DNA of 64,000 nt, from the NCBI RefSeq assembly GCF_002250115.1, contig NZ_CP019985.1, forward strand, positions 4,092,001 through 4,156,000, given 5' to 3'. The position numbers and the translations under genes were made by a program. This document shows positions 52,731-61,445 of this stretch, in pieces (positions within the stretch are counted from its first letter, which is position 1; each line of letters opens with the position of its first letter). This DNA is from Shouchella clausii. Its GTDB lineage: Bacteria > Bacillota > Bacilli > Bacillales > Bacillaceae_D. Under the pieces are notes generated by a model. That model was not told the origin of the DNA and made no database searches. It worked only from the letters and a program-made list of their open reading frames with translations.

Positions 52731-53426
52731 TTATGCTGATAAGTGGTCGAGCATCAATATCACTTGTTTAGCGGAATTGACAGCTGATTTTTCTAAAAAT
52801 GCATCGTATGACATCTTTGCGTCTTGGCCAGCCACGTCAGACAAAGCCCGGATAATGACAAATGGGGTTTGGAATTGGTGGCATACTTGAGCGATCGCGC
52901 CTGCTTCCATTTCTGCACAATAAGCAGCAGGAAATAATGTTTTGACTTCGTTTACACGCGTTTCTTCCCCCATAAAGGAATCTCCTGTCACAATCAGCCC
53001 CTCTTCTGAATGGAAGCCTACTTTTTGCGCGGCTGTCTTCGCTGCTGCAATTAAGGTTGCATCTGGTAAATACGCTGGCACCATTCCAGGAACTTGTCCA
53101 TATTCATAGCCAAACACAGTTGCGTCAACATCGTGGTAACGTACTTCCGTTGAAATGACAAGATCGCCAACAGCCATACTTGCGTTGAGGCCTCCTGCTA
53201 CGCCAGTGTTGATAATAGCATCAGGTTGAAACCGATCATTCAATAGCGTTGTTGCCAGTGCAGCGTTCACTTTTCCAATTCCACACCGTGTTAGCACTAC
53301 TTGCACAGCGCCAATTTTTCCTTCAGTAAATTCACAATTGGCAATCGTTGTCACTACGCGGTTTTCCATTTTATCTCGTAAAAAGTTGACTTCTTCTTCC
53401 ATTGCACCAATGATACCGATTTTCAC
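52731..53426 (-). CDS. mtnN: MTA/SAH nucleosidase
   Basis: 231 residues from GTG 53426 (AAGGG ten bases upstream), matching the family length; the longer frame from 53483 is not supported. Purine-nucleosidase motifs: [14 protein letters not shown] at the N-terminus, [18 protein letters not shown], and the catalytic region [12 protein letters not shown] with RALSDVAG. Hydrolyses methylthioadenosine and S-adenosylhomocysteine. yrrT, normally upstream, is not here. Confidence 0.95.
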   Translation of the reverse strand: MKIGIIGAMEEEVNFLRDKMENRVVTTIANCEFTEGKIGAVQVVLTRCGIGKVNAALATTLLNDRFQPDAIINTGVAGGLNASMAVGDLVISTEVRYHDVDATVFGYEYGQVPGMVPAYLPDATLIAAAKTAAQKVGFHSEEGLIVTGDSFMGEETRVNEVKTLFPAAYCAEMEAGAIAQVCHQFQTPFVIIRALSDVAGQDAKMSYDAFLEKSAVNSAKQVILMLDHLSA

Positions 53427-53499
53427 ATCCACTCTTCCCTTCTGTTGGACAATTCCTTTTCCAGTATACACACCTTTAAGCAAGATTTCACGACTTAAA

Positions 53500-53532
53500 A
53501 CTGAAAAAACCAGCTGGCAATGCCGGCTGGTT
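53500..53532 (-). terminator. Terminator after ku
   Basis: On the minus strand AACCAGCCGGC and GCCAGCTGGTT pair (one non-Watson-Crick position) around ATT, then TTTTTTC. Lies between the end of ku and mtnN. Confidence 0.75.
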
Positions 53533-53584
53533 CAACCTATCGCTTTCAATATCTTCATTGACAAAGCGTTTTCGATCCGTCTGG

Positions 53585-54421
53585 TTATGCGTTTTTCTTT
53601 GTTGCTGTTTTTCGTTTTGATGCAGCCGCTTTTTTCCGCTTCGGCTTTGTCCGCTCTAGTGACGCCTCTAGCGCTGACATTAAATCGGTCACATTCGTGT
53701 CCCGTTCCGCTTCTTTTGGTTCCGAAACAACCATTTTGTTTCCTTGCTTTTTTTGTTCAATTAGATCAAAAAGCTGCTCCCGGTATTCATCCGTGTATGA
53801 CTCTGGGTCGAATTCACTGGTAAGCTGGTCAATCAAAAGCAACGCCGTCTTTAGTTCTTTTTCTTCTACTTTAGGCGCTTCTGGCAAATTAGGGACATCA
53901 GCAAGCTTCCGCACCTCATCAGGAAAATAAATCGTCTCCATCATTAAAGCGTTGCCGTACGTGCGGACAATTGCCAAATGTTCTTTCGCGCGAATGATAA
54001 TTTTGCCAATGCCAATTTTTTTAGAATCAGCAAGCGCCCTTTGCAACAGTGCGTAGGCTTTGGAGCCACCATCACCTGGCGCTAAGAAATAAGAACGGTC
54101 AAAATAAATCGGATCGACTTCCTCCAACTGGACAAAATCAAGAATTTGCACCGCTTTGTCTTCGTTGTCTTTTCGAAACTGCTCAAGCTCTTCCGCTTCG
54201 ACAACAACAAATTTGTTTTTCACGTATTCGTATGCTTTGACAATATCATCTGCTTCTACTGCTTCCTCGCAGTGGCGACACCTTTTCTCATAAGAGATTG
54301 GCGTATGGCACTTTTTATGGAGTTGACGCATTTTGATGTCTTTGTTTTCGGTTGCCGTGTGCAGTTTAACGGGAATATGAACAAGCCCGAACTGGATGCT
54401 GCCTTTCCAAACTGTATGCAT
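53585..54421 (-). CDS. ku: Ku DNA end-binding protein
   Basis: 278 residues. Ku core domain (about 1-215) starting MHTVWKGSIQFGLVHIPVKL, with KKCHTPISYEKRCRHC and the SYFLAPGDGG segment, then a linker and a lysine-rich tail of about 20 residues (KPKRKKAAASKRKTATKK) that probably contacts DNA. Binds broken ends and recruits LigD. Divergent from ligD across 89 bp. Confidence 0.95.
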   Translation of the reverse strand: MHTVWKGSIQFGLVHIPVKLHTATENKDIKMRQLHKKCHTPISYEKRCRHCEEAVEADDIVKAYEYVKNKFVVVEAEELEQFRKDNEDKAVQILDFVQLEEVDPIYFDRSYFLAPGDGGSKAYALLQRALADSKKIGIGKIIIRAKEHLAIVRTYGNALMMETIYFPDEVRKLADVPNLPEAPKVEEKELKTALLLIDQLTSEFDPESYTDEYREQLFDLIEQKKQGNKMVVSEPKEAERDTNVTDLMSALEASLERTKPKRKKAAASKRKTATKKNA

Positions 54422-54510
54422 GATTTCACCTCACTCTTACTATACGGCGCAAGCGCCATTAATATCACAGGAAAGGTTTGGTTACTCTATAGCTAGGAGG
54501 TAGCGCAAAA

Positions 54511-56319
54511 ATGAAACCAATGAAACTGACGGAGACGACCGCATTTCCTCAGTCAACAGGCTGGGTCGGAGAGCCTAAATACGATGGCTATCGTTGCCTA
54601 GTTTCCATCACAGACACGAGCGTTGAGCTAATCAGCCGCAACGGGCGATTGCTTAACCATGCTTTCCCTGAAGTTGTAAGTGCTTTTGAAGAAAGGCAAA
54701 CAAAGCTTTCAGGCCAGTTGCCGATCGTATTGGATGGAGAGCTTGTTTGTTTGCTGAATGGCTATGCAAGCCATTTTCCTGCTGTACAAACCCGTTCGCG
54801 CATGAGCAATGTTCATGTGATCGAAAAGGAAATGTTAAGCAGGCCTTGCCAATGGATGGCCTTTGACATACTCAACCAACCTAATGTTCCTTATCGAGAA
54901 AGGCGCAAACAGTTGTTATCATTCTGCAAACGGGCCGACATTCCCATCGTTACTCCATTAGGCGATGTCCCGACACTTGGTGTGGTTGAGTCGACAAGCG
55001 CTATTCAAGCGCTCCTAACGACGGTGAAACGTTATAATGGCGAAGGGATTGTCCTTAAAAAACAGCTAAGCCCATACAATCAAAATATCCGTTCAAAAGA
55101 TTGGCTAAAACTGAAACATTACCGGTTTGTGCCTGTTCTTGTTACTTTTTTTGATGCGACGAATGGCTATTTTCACGGCAGCGTTTATCACCAACAAAGG
55201 GAGTTAAACGAAGTCGCTATTTTTAAGCACGGCCTTTCGCCAGACGATGCCAAAACGTTAGCCAATTTTTTTAGAACAAAAGGAACAGCTGAAAAAAATG
55301 GGTTTCGCCTCGCTCCATCAATCGTCGTTGAGCTCGCTTGCATTGGCCTTTCTGGTGGACAACTCCGTGAAGTCTCCTTTGTCCGCTTTTTGCATCATGC
55401 TGATCCAGACGACATCACCATGGCCACACTGTTTCATGGTTTGTATCCATTGCCAGACATTGTAGAGACGACAAGTTTGGATAAACCGTTATGGGAACAG
55501 GTCACAAAAGCGGATTACCTTCATTATTTGCAAGCTGTTATGCCTTTTATGCTGCCTTTTTTATATCAACGAGCGCTTACTGTCATTCGATTTCCCCATG
55601 GGACGTTTGCAAATGAGCGTTTTTACCAAAAACATATTCCAAGTTATGCGCCTGCTTATGTCAAATCAGGTTGGTTAGAAGATATTTGTTATATTCTATG
55701 CAACAATCCAGAAACGCTTATATGGCTTGGAAACCAACTGGCGTTGGAACTCCACATTCCGTTTCAAACGATTGATTCAAGCAAACCAGACGAAATTGTC
55801 TTTGATCTCGATCCTCCAAGCCAAGATCAGTTTGGCCTTGCCCAGGAAGCAGCACTTGACATGAAACAAATTTTCAACCGGTTTCAACTCCCCTTTTTTT
55901 GCAAAACGACTGGTGGAAAAGGATTGCAAGTTCACATTCCATTGGAAAAACAGACCCTTACTTATGAGGAGACAGGCCGCTTCATGAAATTTGTCGCAGA
56001 TTTTCTCTGCCAACAAAAGCCAGGCAAGTATACGACGGAACGGCTCAAAAAAAAGCGACGTAACCGTCTCTATATCGACTACGTTCAGCATGCTTATAAC
56101 AAAACGCTCATTGCACCATACTCTATGAGAGAGACCGGCTTTGCCGCCATTCCTTTGCGAGAAGACGAATTAGCATCGCCCACTCTTTCGCCTCAGCAAT
56201 TTTCACTCGTTGATGTGCTTAGGCGCATCCAACAATTTGAGAACCCGTTTACTGGCTACGAACAAAAACGAGTAAGCAAAGAACGCTTTTTCAAATTGCT
56301 CGATGAAATTGGCGTATAG
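54511..56319 (+). CDS. ligD: Non-homologous end-joining ligase-polymerase
   Basis: 602 residues, the two-domain LigD of Bacillus. ATP-dependent ligase domain first (about 1-310), with EPKYDGYR carrying the nucleophile Lys23 and LDGELVCLLNG; then a primase-polymerase domain (about 325-600) with FDLDPP as the metal-binding motif. No phosphoesterase domain, as in B. subtilis LigD. Repairs double-strand breaks, chiefly in spores in bacilli. ATG 54511 follows TAGGAGGTAGC. Confidence 0.95.
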   Translation: MKPMKLTETTAFPQSTGWVGEPKYDGYRCLVSITDTSVELISRNGRLLNHAFPEVVSAFEERQTKLSGQLPIVLDGELVCLLNGYASHFPAVQTRSRMSNVHVIEKEMLSRPCQWMAFDILNQPNVPYRERRKQLLSFCKRADIPIVTPLGDVPTLGVVESTSAIQALLTTVKRYNGEGIVLKKQLSPYNQNIRSKDWLKLKHYRFVPVLVTFFDATNGYFHGSVYHQQRELNEVAIFKHGLSPDDAKTLANFFRTKGTAEKNGFRLAPSIVVELACIGLSGGQLREVSFVRFLHHADPDDITMATLFHGLYPLPDIVETTSLDKPLWEQVTKADYLHYLQAVMPFMLPFLYQRALTVIRFPHGTFANERFYQKHIPSYAPAYVKSGWLEDICYILCNNPETLIWLGNQLALELHIPFQTIDSSKPDEIVFDLDPPSQDQFGLAQEAALDMKQIFNRFQLPFFCKTTGGKGLQVHIPLEKQTLTYEETGRFMKFVADFLCQQKPGKYTTERLKKKRRNRLYIDYVQHAYNKTLIAPYSMRETGFAAIPLREDELASPTLSPQQFSLVDVLRRIQQFENPFTGYEQKRVSKERFFKLLDEIGV

Positions 56320-56348
56320 CAAAAAACGGATGCATGATGCATCCGTTT
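56318..56348 (-). terminator. Terminator after yrrS, shared with ligD
   Basis: AAACGGATGCA and TGCATCCGTTT form an 11-bp stem with a TGA loop. The better T-tract (TTTTTTGC) is on the minus strand, downstream of yrrS. Confidence 0.75.
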
Positions 56349-56402
56349 CAGACTGTACACTTATTTATTCGGTCTACGCATTGAGGTAGACGCTCCTTTT
56401 GC

Positions 56403-57026
56403 TTAGCGAGGATCTGTAGCTGATTCACTCGATGACACAACCGTCCAACCAACATTGTCTTCCCATTGAAGGCGTACGTCGTGATAGGTGCCTGTGTTTT
56501 TATCAAGCAACACGCCCCGGGCACTTGTAGTGGAACCGCCATTTCCTAACCACATAAGTGTTGAATTCGATTCGTTTAAACCTGTGGCCAAATAAAGGGC
56601 TGACTCCATTTCGTTCCAGTTTTGACTTCCTCTTGTGAAGTCATTTGGTGACGGATTTTCCTGTTGCGTCGGAACAGTATCGCCTTCTGTTTCTTCCGTT
56701 TCTTCGTCTTCTGTTTGTTCTTCTTCGTCGTTTTCCTCACTGCTATTTTCGTCTTCATTATGTTCTTCTTCGGAAGCATCGTTGTCGCTGTCGCCGTCAT
56801 CATTGGCTGCTGTACTTCCTTCTTCATCGCCTTCTTCAATCGTTTGGCCATCTCCTGATTGACCTGAGCTGCTTTCTTGTTCATCCACAGCAGCTTGATC
56901 GGAACTAAACCAATTTACTGCAAGATTGCCACCAAGAAAGAGGATCAGCACAGTAACAATGATAATAGCAATGTTTAGGATTCGATTAATACGTTTACTT
57001 CTGCGATATTCAGATCGCCGTCCCAT
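56403..57026 (-). CDS. yrrS: YrrS family membrane protein (DUF1510)
   Basis: 207 residues from ATG 57026, seven bases after GAGGAGG. A basic N-terminus (RRSEYRRSKR), one membrane anchor (about 18-38), a long acidic low-complexity linker (about 45-120) and a C-terminal DUF1510 domain with NWNEMESALYLATGL and GTYHDVRLQWEDNVGW. Function unknown; in B. subtilis it follows pbpI, which is absent here. Confidence 0.88.
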   Translation of the reverse strand: MGRRSEYRRSKRINRILNIAIIIVTVLILFLGGNLAVNWFSSDQAAVDEQESSSGQSGDGQTIEEGDEEGSTAANDDGDSDNDASEEEHNEDENSSEENDEEEQTEDEETEETEGDTVPTQQENPSPNDFTRGSQNWNEMESALYLATGLNESNSTLMWLGNGGSTTSARGVLLDKNTGTYHDVRLQWEDNVGWTVVSSSESATDPR

Positions 57027-57122
57027 CAAATAACCTCCTCTTTCCAACGTTCTTTTTCCATTATAGCTTGTTTCAGTTGAACTTCAACCTTCCTTTTGTC
57101 GGAGATTGACGAAAAATCATGT

Positions 57123-57164
57123 GAAAAAAAATAGTCCTCTTGCTCTAATTGCAACAAGAGGACT
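57123..57164 (-). terminator. Terminator after greA
   Basis: AGTCCTCTTG pairs with CAAGAGGACT around 12 bases on the minus strand, then ATTTTTTTT. Confidence 0.85.
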
Positions 57165-57172
57165 CCTTATAT

Positions 57173-57649
57173 TTAGCGGATTTCAAGGATTTCGACTTCC
57201 ATTTCCCCGCCTGGCGTATTCACAACAACACGGTCATTAACTGTTTTACCTAACAAACTTTGCGCCATCGGAGAGTCATTTGAAATTTTTCCCTCAAACG
57301 GATCTGACTCTGCTGAACCGACAATCGTATATTCTTCTTCTTCCCCATCAGGTAGTTCCATTAAGCGAACTGTTTTTCCTAATGAAACAACATTGCCATC
57401 TACTTTTTCATTTTCAATCATGACGGCATTGCGAATCATTTTTTCCAGTTGGGCAATCCGGCCTTCAACAAATGCCTGGTCTTCTTTGGCAGAATCATAC
57501 TCGGAGTTCTCCGACAGGTCGCCAAAGCTACGGGCGACTTTTATACGTTCAACGACTTCTTTACGTCGTGTTGTAATCAAATAATGCAGTTCTTCTTCAA
57601 GTTTTTTCTTACCTTCTGCGGTCATGTAATGTTTTTTCTCTTCTGACAT
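57173..57649 (-). CDS. greA: Transcription elongation factor GreA
   Basis: 158 residues from ATG 57649, eight bases after GAGGAG; a GTG at 57658 overlaps the ribosome site. N-terminal coiled coil ([14 protein letters not shown], then [20 protein letters not shown] with the tip acidic residues) and C-terminal FKBP-like domain ([20 protein letters not shown]). Rescues backtracked RNA polymerase by stimulating transcript cleavage. Confidence 0.96.
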   Translation of the reverse strand: MSEEKKHYMTAEGKKKLEEELHYLITTRRKEVVERIKVARSFGDLSENSEYDSAKEDQAFVEGRIAQLEKMIRNAVMIENEKVDGNVVSLGKTVRLMELPDGEEEEYTIVGSAESDPFEGKISNDSPMAQSLLGKTVNDRVVVNTPGGEMEVEILEIR

Positions 57650-57701
57650 GCTATTCACTCCTCATTAATATATACAAAAGGACTGTTGGGACTGGCTTTG
57701 T

Positions 57702-58346
57702 TTAAGCATCCAACTTCTTTTGTTCAATAATTGTGCGAATTTTTGTTGCCATCAAATCGATCGCGACTTTGTTTTGCCCGCCTTCTGGGATAATTAAATC
57801 CGCATAACGTTTTGTCGGCTCCACAAACTGCAAATGCATAGGCCTCACGACCGAAGTGTATTGGTCAATGACGGAATCGATTGACCGCCCGCGCTCCTTT
57901 GTATCGCGAACAAGCCTACGAATGATGCGAATATCAGGGTCCGTGTCGACAAACACCTTTATATCCATCATGCTTCGTAAACGTTCGTCTTCAAGAATCA
58001 AAATTCCTTCTAGGATAATGACATCTTTCGGCTCAATTTTTGTAACCGTTTTTGCCCGTGTATGATTGGCATAATCGTAGGAAGGCTTAAAAATCGGCGA
58101 CCGATCTGCCAGTTGCATAAGATGGGCATAAAGAAGCTCATTGTCAAATGAAAGCGGATGGTCGTAATTCGTTTTTAAACGCTCTTCAAATGTGAGATGA
58201 TCTTGATTTTTATAGTATGCATCTTGTTCAATCAAGACAATGGATGACTGGCTGAACTGCTTAAAAATTTCTTTGGCGACAGTGGTCTTCCCAGATCCAG
58301 TGCCGCCCGCTACGCCAATGATCACAGGCCTCGTGCTTGATTCCAT
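57702..58346 (-). CDS. udk: Uridine/cytidine kinase
   Basis: 214 residues. P-loop [17 protein letters not shown], the [17 protein letters not shown] nucleoside-binding segment and [12 protein letters not shown] lid. Phosphorylates uridine and cytidine in pyrimidine salvage. Between trmR and greA, without the yrrN and yrrO genes that B. subtilis has next to it. Confidence 0.95.
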   Translation of the reverse strand: MESSTRPVIIGVAGGTGSGKTTVAKEIFKQFSQSSIVLIEQDAYYKNQDHLTFEERLKTNYDHPLSFDNELLYAHLMQLADRSPIFKPSYDYANHTRAKTVTKIEPKDVIILEGILILEDERLRSMMDIKVFVDTDPDIRIIRRLVRDTKERGRSIDSVIDQYTSVVRPMHLQFVEPTKRYADLIIPEGGQNKVAIDLMATKIRTIIEQKKLDA

Positions 58347-58370
58347 TCGTCTTCCTCTCCTATGTTGCTG

Positions 58371-59021
58371 TTAAGTTCGTATCTTCATGCTGCATGCAAT
58401 TCCATCGCCGATCGGCAAAATGCGCGTCGTAAAATGTGGATGGTTGGACAACCATTCATTGTAGCGTTTGATTTTAATCGCAAGCTTGTGCAAACGTTTT
58501 GGTTGCGAAGACAAGTCGTCTTTCGCGACAAGGCCCCTAAACAAAATATTGTCACTGATCACAAGCCCCGAATCTGCTAACTTCGGCGTATACAATTCAA
58601 AAAAGGTTTGGTATTGCCCTTTTGCAGCATCAATAAATAATACATCAAATGGAGTGGAATGTACAATGAGATCAACTGCATTGGTCGCATCCCCATGGAT
58701 AAGGTGAATTCGGTCTTGCAAGCCAGCACGCTGTATGTAATCCTGTGCTTGATGGAAGCGAACATCATCCCGTTCGATTGTCGTAATCTGTGTTTGCGGA
58801 AGCGCTTCCGCCATTCGAATAGCCGAATAGCCAATTGCTGTTCCAATTTCTAAGATGGTTTTTGGTTGTTTGGCGACAAGCAGCAAAAGCATAGCTTCCA
58901 GTGCCACTAGTTCCATAATCGGCACGTTGTTGTCCTTTGCATACTGCTCCATTTCCAGCACAAGCGGTGAACGTTTTGGCAGCAGCGACGTTACATAATC
59001 ATGTATTTCTTCGTTCATCAT
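58371..59021 (-). CDS. trmR: tRNA 5-hydroxyuridine O-methyltransferase
   Basis: 216 residues from ATG 59021, 11 bases after AAAGGA (a second ATG follows immediately). Class I methyltransferase motif ILEIGTAIGYSAIRMAEALP, then FDVLFIDAAKGQYQTFF with metal-binding acidic residues. Best match B. subtilis TrmR (YrrM), which makes mo5U at wobble 34 of tRNAs; the reaction follows from that family. Gene order mltG-trmR is conserved. Confidence 0.9.
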   Translation of the reverse strand: MMNEEIHDYVTSLLPKRSPLVLEMEQYAKDNNVPIMELVALEAMLLLLVAKQPKTILEIGTAIGYSAIRMAEALPQTQITTIERDDVRFHQAQDYIQRAGLQDRIHLIHGDATNAVDLIVHSTPFDVLFIDAAKGQYQTFFELYTPKLADSGLVISDNILFRGLVAKDDLSSQPKRLHKLAIKIKRYNEWLSNHPHFTTRILPIGDGIACSMKIRT

Positions 59022-59074
59022 GTGTAAGCCATTCCTTTGCAATGAAAAAAGCAAGGGAGGCTAGACTCCCCGCC

Positions 59075-60214
59075 CTACTCGTTATTTTCTGCTTCTTCCC
59101 ATTCATGACGGTATGCATCACGTGCTTCTAAATGCTTGTTGTAATCTTCATTGTAGATGATTTCACCGTTGTAACGGGCATAGAAATACAGGTAATCGGT
59201 GTCATTCGGGTCAGCAGCAGCAACAAGTGATTGTTCCCGGACTGTAGCAATCGGTCCTGGCGGCAACCCTTCATATCGATACGTATTATACGGTGAATCG
59301 ATGTCAAGGTCATCATAGGTTGTCATATAAATATGCTCGCCTTGGGCGTATGCAACGGTTGGGTCGACTTGCAGCTTCATATTTTGCTCTAACCGGTTAT
59401 GAAGCACGCCAGAAATTTCAAAGCGGTCTGGTGCCTCTTTTGCTTCCCGTTCAATAATGGATCCAATCGTCAGCAGCTCATGGAATGTGTACGCGCTGTT
59501 TTCAATCAAGTCGGCATTGTTTTGATAAACTTGTTCCATTTGGTCAAGCATCGCTTCAATGACTGCTTTGACAGGAGGCTGTTCCTCTTCAAATGGATAA
59601 CTGGCGGGAAACAAGTAGCCTTCCAGTGGGTGATGAATCTCTTCGTTTAAAATTTCGTCTGTCAGCATGTCATAGTCGTCGATAAGCTCTTTGACATATT
59701 CTTCATCATCGATAACGGCCATTACTTCTTCTTGGGATGTTCCAGTAAACTCGGCAAGCCTTTCGCTTAAGCTCGCTAAGTTAAGACCTTCAGGAATAGT
59801 AATCGTCGAAGCAGCCTCCGCCACGACTCGGCCATCTTTTAAACTTGCAATAAGGTCATCCACGCCCATTGATGTGTTTAATGTATACGTTCCTGCTTGG
59901 AAATCCGATTCATTTTTATAACGGGCGTAATAACGGAAAAACGTTGCATTGCGGATTAATCCTTCTTCTTCTAGAATGTCCGCAATACCGCTTGTCGAAG
60001 TTCCGACAGGAATCGTTACTTCTATATCGGTGCCTTCCCCTTCTTCGTCCATTGGTTTTAAAGCAGTTGTTAAGTAAAAATAACTAAATATGCCGGCTGC
60101 CAATATCACGGCAAACAGAATTAAAACGCAAATAAACACGATCTTACGGACGGTTTTGGCTTGGGATGCACGTTCCTGATAAAGCTCTGAATGCTGTTTC
60201 GGTTGCTTTGTCAT
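59075..60214 (-). CDS. mltG: Endolytic murein transglycosylase
   Basis: 379 residues. An N-terminal membrane anchor (about 27-50), a LysM-like N-terminal lobe (VTIPVGTSTSGIADILEEEG), and the YceG/MltG catalytic domain with LTIGSIIEREAKEAPDR containing the active-site glutamate, then VDPTVAYAQG and YNTYRYEGLPPGPI. Cuts nascent peptidoglycan strands near the membrane. Confidence 0.95.
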   Translation of the reverse strand: MTKQPKQHSELYQERASQAKTVRKIVFICVLILFAVILAAGIFSYFYLTTALKPMDEEGEGTDIEVTIPVGTSTSGIADILEEEGLIRNATFFRYYARYKNESDFQAGTYTLNTSMGVDDLIASLKDGRVVAEAASTITIPEGLNLASLSERLAEFTGTSQEEVMAVIDDEEYVKELIDDYDMLTDEILNEEIHHPLEGYLFPASYPFEEEQPPVKAVIEAMLDQMEQVYQNNADLIENSAYTFHELLTIGSIIEREAKEAPDRFEISGVLHNRLEQNMKLQVDPTVAYAQGEHIYMTTYDDLDIDSPYNTYRYEGLPPGPIATVREQSLVAAADPNDTDYLYFYARYNGEIIYNEDYNKHLEARDAYRHEWEEAENNE

Positions 60215-60304
60215 TTATTGCCTCCTTACCCGTCCCATTATACTACAAAAAATGCTAAAGTCATCCTTTATCGCCTTCATTTTTACAGCATTCGCCCTTT
60301 ATTC

Positions 60305-60338
60305 TAAAGCAAACCCGTGCCACATTCAGCACGGGTTT
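60305..60338 (-). terminator. Terminator after yrzB
   Basis: AAACCCGTGC and GCACGGGTTT form a 10-bp stem with an 8-base loop; a short T-tract follows on the minus strand. Confidence 0.7.
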
Positions 60339-60344
60339 GTGGTT

Positions 60345-60632
60345 TTACTCTTCCTCTTCAGAGAAAGTATTAAGCATCTCTTCGATCATGTCCCATTCTT
60401 CGTCTGTCTCGACGGGATAAAAGGAAATATCATTGTCTTCGTTTTGCTGTTCTTCATAGCGGAACGCAAACACTTCGACTTCTTCTTCCTCATCCTCTTC
60501 TTCCCCGACTGGAACGAGTACCATATAAGACTTTTCTGTTTCGTCAACTGTAAAACGGAACAATTCATCAAACAGATGTTCTGTGCCATTCTCGTCTGGA
60601 ATGACAAAACGCTCTTTTTCTTCTTGGGCCAT
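60345..60632 (-). CDS. yrzB: YrzB family protein (DUF1292)
   Basis: 95 residues, strongly acidic. Family pattern: RFVIPDENGTEHLFDELFRF, SYMVLVPVGEEEDEEEEVEV, then a C-terminal EEWDMIEEMLNTF. Function unknown. It follows ruvX, as in B. subtilis. Confidence 0.9.
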   Translation of the reverse strand: MAQEEKERFVIPDENGTEHLFDELFRFTVDETEKSYMVLVPVGEEEDEEEEVEVFAFRYEEQQNEDNDISFYPVETDEEWDMIEEMLNTFSEEEE

Positions 60633-60664
60633 TCTCTTTCCCTCGCTTTGCTAAATGGTTTGTT

Positions 60665-61093
60665 CTATGTCAGTGTGTGGCTTTGGCGGTCTAAATATCC
60701 TTGTAAAATGAAAACAGCAGCCATTTTGTCTACAGCTTTTTTGCGTTTTTTTCGACTTACATCTGCATCAATTAAAACGCGCTGAGCTGCAGCCGTTGTA
60801 AGACGTTCATCCCATAAAACGGCCTGCACATTGCACCGTTGTTCAAGCGTCCGTGCGAATGCCTCACTCCGTGTGGCGCTTTCCCCAACCGTGCCGTTCA
60901 TGTTTTTAGGATAACCAATCACCACTTTTTGGACGTCATTCTCTTTGATCAGCTCAGCTAGTGCTTCAAAATCACGGTTTGGGTCGTCTTCAGATCGTTG
61001 GATCGTCGGCAGTCCTTGCGCTGTCCACCCGAACGCATCACTAATGGCGACACCAATTGTCTTTGTCCCTACGTCTAAGCCGATTGTTTTCAT
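60665..61093 (-). CDS. ruvX: YqgF/RuvX family putative Holliday junction resolvase
   Basis: 142 residues. RNase H-fold motifs: [19 protein letters not shown] at the N-terminus, [19 protein letters not shown] in the middle, and [15 protein letters not shown] with the acidic pair. The homologue is implicated in 16S rRNA maturation and RNA cleavage. Its start overlaps the ireB stop by 4 bases. Confidence 0.93.
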   Translation of the reverse strand: MKTIGLDVGTKTIGVAISDAFGWTAQGLPTIQRSEDDPNRDFEALAELIKENDVQKVVIGYPKNMNGTVGESATRSEAFARTLEQRCNVQAVLWDERLTTAAAQRVLIDADVSRKKRKKAVDKMAAVFILQGYLDRQSHTLT

Positions 61094-61362
61094 TTGTTTT
61101 CCTTGCCATGGGCACGCAAATACGACTTCACAAGCGTTTCAATTAGCTCGTCTCGTTCTAATTTGCGGATTAGCGTACGGGCATCTTTATGCCTAGGAAT
61201 GTAAGCTGGATCACCAGACAACAGATAGCCGACGATTTGGTTAATCGGGTTGTACCCTTTTTCTTCAAGCGCATCATAAACAGACAAGAGCACTTCTTGG
61301 ACATCTGCGTCAAAGGAATCATCATTGAAATTGAATTGCATCGTATTATCCATTGAACTCAA
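61090..61362 (-). CDS. ireB: IreB family protein (YrzL)
   Basis: 90 residues from TTG 61362, seven bases after GAGGTGA, which reproduces the family N-terminus [11 protein letters not shown]. Conserved body [20 protein letters not shown] and [20 protein letters not shown]. IreB of Enterococcus faecalis is a substrate of the IreK Ser/Thr kinase and regulates cephalosporin resistance; that role is family knowledge, not shown here. Confidence 0.93.
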   Translation of the reverse strand: MSSMDNTMQFNFNDDSFDADVQEVLLSVYDALEEKGYNPINQIVGYLLSGDPAYIPRHKDARTLIRKLERDELIETLVKSYLRAHGKENK

Positions 61363-61445
61363 CTAGCTCTCACCTCTTTTAGCGTTCTTTAGACGAAATG
61401 CGCGTCGTTCTGTCGTCTGTCCTATTGTACAACAGAATCGACCAT

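Noticed and set aside
54422-54510. Sigma-G promoters between ku and ligD
   Set aside because: Expected from B. subtilis, but I could not find -35/-10 pairs close enough to the sigma-G consensus to report.
56645-56908. Leucine/arginine-rich plus-strand frames opposite yrrS
   Set aside because: They mirror the acidic low-complexity linker of yrrS, which leaves the opposite strand open by composition alone.
59045-59070. GGGAG/CTCCC hairpin with T-tract between mltG and trmR
   Set aside because: Only five base pairs; left out because the genes look co-transcribed, though a weak attenuator is possible.
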